Shown here: in pieces, positions 61,462 to 64,000 of the stretch | Position numbering within the stretch: position 1 is the stretch's first letter | How the letters are laid out: every line of letters starts with the position of its first letter | DNA from: Blastomyces gilchristii SLH14081 | Taxonomy: Eukaryota; Ascomycota; Eurotiomycetes; Onygenales; Ajellomycetaceae | Length of the DNA stretch: 64,000 nt | Assembly: GCF_000003855.2 (NCBI RefSeq) | Contig: NW_003101649.1 | Coordinates: 82,478 to 146,477, forward strand | Direction of reading: 5' to 3' | The notes under the pieces: generated by a model | Told to the model about the DNA's origin: nothing | What the model saw: only the letters and a program-made list of their open reading frames with translations | The model's database searches: none | Program-made: the position numbers and the translations under genes

Positions 61462-63383
61462 TCTTCAATTATAGATGTATGCAGTCAGAGACTATAATAT
61501 CTATCTGAGAACTTTTAGTTCTTAGAGTTTTTCTAATATCTACAAAGTTGACTATTATACATTTATCAATTTCAGATATGTAAAATAAGAAAATTCCAGC
61601 TCAGAATATAAAAACTCTTTACAAATTGCAGTATTTTAACACCTTCTGATACTTTGAAATCATTTGAAAATATCATGACAAAAGAAAAGAGAACACAGTC
61701 TTAAAGATAGACACATTAAATAAGTAGATAGAAAAGAACAGAAAAGAAAAAGTAAAGTAAAGAGAAACTATAATAAAATAACATTATTAAAAGATAGTAT
61801 ATAGCTGTTTTAACAGACTATATCTGATTAATTTTCATCTTTTCATATTTAGATATTTCTGAATTTAGTCATTTTTTTATAGCTGCTTGTGTTTCTGATA
61901 GAAAGTCTATTAAGTATTTAATTCCTGTCTCAGTTGTGAATAAGAATCTCATATTTAATTAATTTAAATCATACTTCTCTTTCAATCTGACTCTGAGACT
62001 ATTGTATAATGCACAATGTATTACAATATACTCAGAATTTTCATTTGAATTGCAGAATGAGCATTCTGTTGAATCAAATCTATTATCAAATCTTTGTATA
62101 TAAGCTTTGAAATAACTATGTCCTAGTTTCACCTGAATTATAGATGAGAATATTTTCTTTTTACATTTAATTAAATAAGATTTTCACTCAAGTTTTGTCT
62201 CAAATCTTGAATAATGTATACTCTTCTTTTGTTTCTATCAGCTTTCATTTCACTTATTTAAACAAGGTTCTTTTATCATTCTCTTTATAAAAGATCAGGA
62301 CACTGTTTTTTGAATAGATCTTCTTAATTCTGAACTCTTTTTTGCCGCTGAATCAGCCAATTCATTGCTATGAATATTCATATAAACAGGAACTCAGTGC
62401 AGATAAATTATCAGTTTTGATATTATTCTCTTTTGAATTTTCATAACAGAATTTAAAATCAGTTCAAGATTCATTTAATTATTATAAATCTGACTATTTC
62501 TAAGTCTTTTCAAAGCGGCTGAACTTTCAGAGAATATTTATACCTCTTTCAAACTATTTTCTCTTTTATGTGAAATCTTTATTCTTTAACAGATATTGTA
62601 AGTTTTAATATACTCTTTAATATCTGTTCATAGCTTGTTGTAAACATATTTATATTTTAGAAGCTCTTCAGTCTTCTCTAATCTGAAGTGCTTAGCATAA
62701 GAATTATTATGATGAATTCTTAATAACTTCTAATGTATCACTCTGCTATAAGAGATAAAGACTGAATTATTTAGTAGCAGAAGTTCACATTCTTCTAGTT
62801 ATTAGTGACTTAATTTCTTAGCAGTATCATCTCACTCAGAGTCTGTCTCTTTCAAGTTCAATATAAATTCTTTCTTCTCTAACTTTTGAATTCAAGTCAT
62901 ACTAAAGGTGTTTCTCTACTACAACTTATCAATAAATTTTAAAGACAGTCAGATTGAAAGATTATACATCATTTCATCTTTTATTCATTCAATAATAGTA
63001 AGATATAATATAAGAAGCTTATGATCTCCAGTGTTAGTTCTCTGTAGACACTCAGATTTTCTTCTATCTTCTATACTGAGTTATGCAGCTGTCTTGCTGA
63101 AACTGTTCTCAAGCTTCAGAGAAGTTCAATTCTCTACAGTCAGCTTCTTCTGCAGTGATAACAGAGATTCTTTTATAAAATTCTCATTCTCATTAATAAT
63201 ATTATAATCAAGTTATCTAGATAGTGTATCAGTAAGATTAAGCTAATCTGAGTGATATTGAATATAGAAATTATACTCTGAAAGCAGCTTCACTTATCTG
63301 ACTTAATATTCTATTAAGCTCTTTAATATCAAGAAGTAATACAGATTTGTATAATCAGTAAGAACTTGCACTGAGTACGTACT

Positions 63384-63754
63384 ATTATTATTATTATTAT
63401 TCTTTCATTATACTTATATGCAAGCGGAGCTTATAATGAGTCCTTGCGTGATGTTAAATACAGGTCAAGTGTTGATTATACAGAAGGAAATACAGGTGTT
63501 GAGACCATGCCAAGATAACAAGAACATAGAAAAATACAAAGAAGTGACAATTAGATACATACAATAATAACTTCTTAGCTCAAAAATATAGAGTGATTCA
63601 TTGAAGTGATTTGTACACCTCTGTATTTATTAGACATCTGAGGTGCTTGAGTTCCACATTTAATGTATTCTCTGCGGGTTTCGAACTCACGCGCCTTGAT
63701 TTCTCACATCGAGGCACTATCAGGTGGCCGTATTAACAATTCAGCCACTGAAGC
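63384..63754 (-). mobile_element. tRNA-related SINE, inverted, at the end of Gypsy A3
   Basis: The reverse-oriented copy begins with ATT repeats and ends with the mutated head CAGCCACTGAAGC. The B box is at about 63677-63687. No convincing target duplication is seen, because the right flank is not Gypsy A. A rearrangement at this junction is likely. Confidence 0.85.
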
Positions 63755-64000
63755 TACTGAATAACCGTGCCATGCTTACTCACTCTCTCTAGTGAGTGCA
63801 TCACAGTGTACAGAAAACCACACTGTATAGAAAATATTTTCAATATCTTTATTCTTCATCTCTAAATATTCACTATTAATTATAATCATGTCTAAATCTT
63901 CTAATTACACTGAGGAGCTGTTGCAAAGAGCTGTTAATGTATATAAAAGCAATTTAAAATTAAAAATCATGTCTCTGTCATAAGAATTCAAAGTCTTATA
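63755..64000 (+). mobile_element. Left end of a pogo-like DNA transposon (partial)
   Basis: About 130 bases of moderately GC-rich sequence with a hairpin (ACTCACT/AGTGAGT around CTCTCT, near 63780-63799) precede a transposase-like start. The terminal repeat cannot be fixed because the right end is outside the window. Confidence 0.45.
63888..64000 (+). pseudogene. Pogo-like transposase N-terminus (psq-type HTH), broken
   Basis: ATG at 63888 opens SKSSNYTEELLQRAVNVYKS, then NLKLKIMSLS, a TAA stop, and EFKVL. Residues 7-35 fit the helix-turn-helix pattern of pogo/Fot1 transposases (YTEE.L..A...V.SG.L....A..F.V). The stop lies where Gln is expected and is one transition away. The frame runs out of the window. 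A different HTH protein is possible, but the start context and transposon surroundings favour this call. Confidence 0.6.

Larger units (their letters stand above)
61059..62568 (-). mobile_element. LINE copy 3, 5'-truncated
   Basis: A minus-strand LINE, about 1.13 kb without its SINE, starts inside the RNase H domain (near 62568) and ends in ATT repeats at 61059-61070. The perfect 15-bp target duplication TGTGAAATCTTTATT (61044-61058 and 62569-62583) shows target-primed insertion into Gypsy A3. The ORF2 remnant reads NSLKEV..IFSESSAALKRL, then NELADSAAKK and a C-terminal CX2C region. The 3' hairpin lies at about 61504-61526, with an AAA loop in LINE sense and one A-C mismatch. Confidence 0.92.
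60356..63383 (-). mobile_element. Gypsy A copy 3, pol fragment
   Basis: It aligns with A1 from about 3485 to 5000 once LINE copy 3 (61059-62568) is removed. Integrase motifs (DLILVIIDHF-like and LITD) fall around 60780-60950, and RNase H-side sequence at 62584-63383. It is cut on the left by the C2 LTR and on the right by a SINE, beyond which Gypsy A does not resume. No LTR is seen. Confidence 0.83.

Overview
The window is a gene-poor, AT-rich block of eukaryotic DNA built almost entirely from nested transposable elements. The most likely source is a filamentous ascomycete. The evidence is a Tad-like LINE carrying its own RNase H, three Ty3/Gypsy families, a hAT element, a pogo-like transposase start, and a repeat-directed transition mutation load like RIP. 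I see no intact host gene, rRNA, genuine tRNA gene or CRISPR array. Nearly every coding region is a mutated relic with in-frame stops. The species cannot be named from the sequence.

Families (my labels). LINE: copies at 1-1631 (+), 23933-34971 (+) and 61059-62568 (-). Gypsy A (LTR about 540 bp): 1632-16790, 41170-48956 and 60356-63383, all coding on minus. Gypsy B (LTR about 175 bp, 4-bp target duplications): 6029-14346 (-), 16791-23932 (+), 50319-58576 (-), plus a solo LTR at 32850-33016. Gypsy C (LTR 315-338 bp): 24541-30270 (-), plus a split copy at 36195-36995 and 58858-60355. SINE (tRNA-like head, AAT tail): 21970-22344, 59298-59668, 61086-61461 and 63384-63754. hAT: 36996-58857 once its passengers are included. 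A pogo-like transposase begins at 63888.

Layout. Left: LINE copy 1 abuts Gypsy A1. A1 is split by a complete Gypsy B1 and itself lies inside an older inverted B3, which also carries a SINE. Middle: LINE copy 2 is split in ORF1 by a complete Gypsy C1 and in ORF2 by a solo B LTR. An unclassified 1.2 kb follows, with a GC-rich island. Right: Gypsy A3 received Gypsy C2, C2 received a hAT element, and the hAT received complete A2 and B2 copies; C2 also holds a SINE. The remaining part of A3 holds a 5'-truncated LINE, which in turn holds a SINE in its tail. Target duplications support most of these junctions. A 350-bp assembly gap lies at 43716-44065.

Working relations. Gypsy gag-pol remnants show zinc knuckle, protease, reverse transcriptase, RNase H and integrase motifs in the usual order. 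B, and probably A, also carry Ser/Cys-rich reading frames antisense to gag-pol. The SINE and LINE share their last 20 or so bases and their AAT tail, which suggests the SINE is moved by the LINE's reverse transcriptase. The mutation process looks unusual: CC, GG and CG dinucleotides are almost gone while CA/TG remain common, so translated relics nearly lack Gly, Pro and Trp. Short LTR ends and SINEs mostly escaped.
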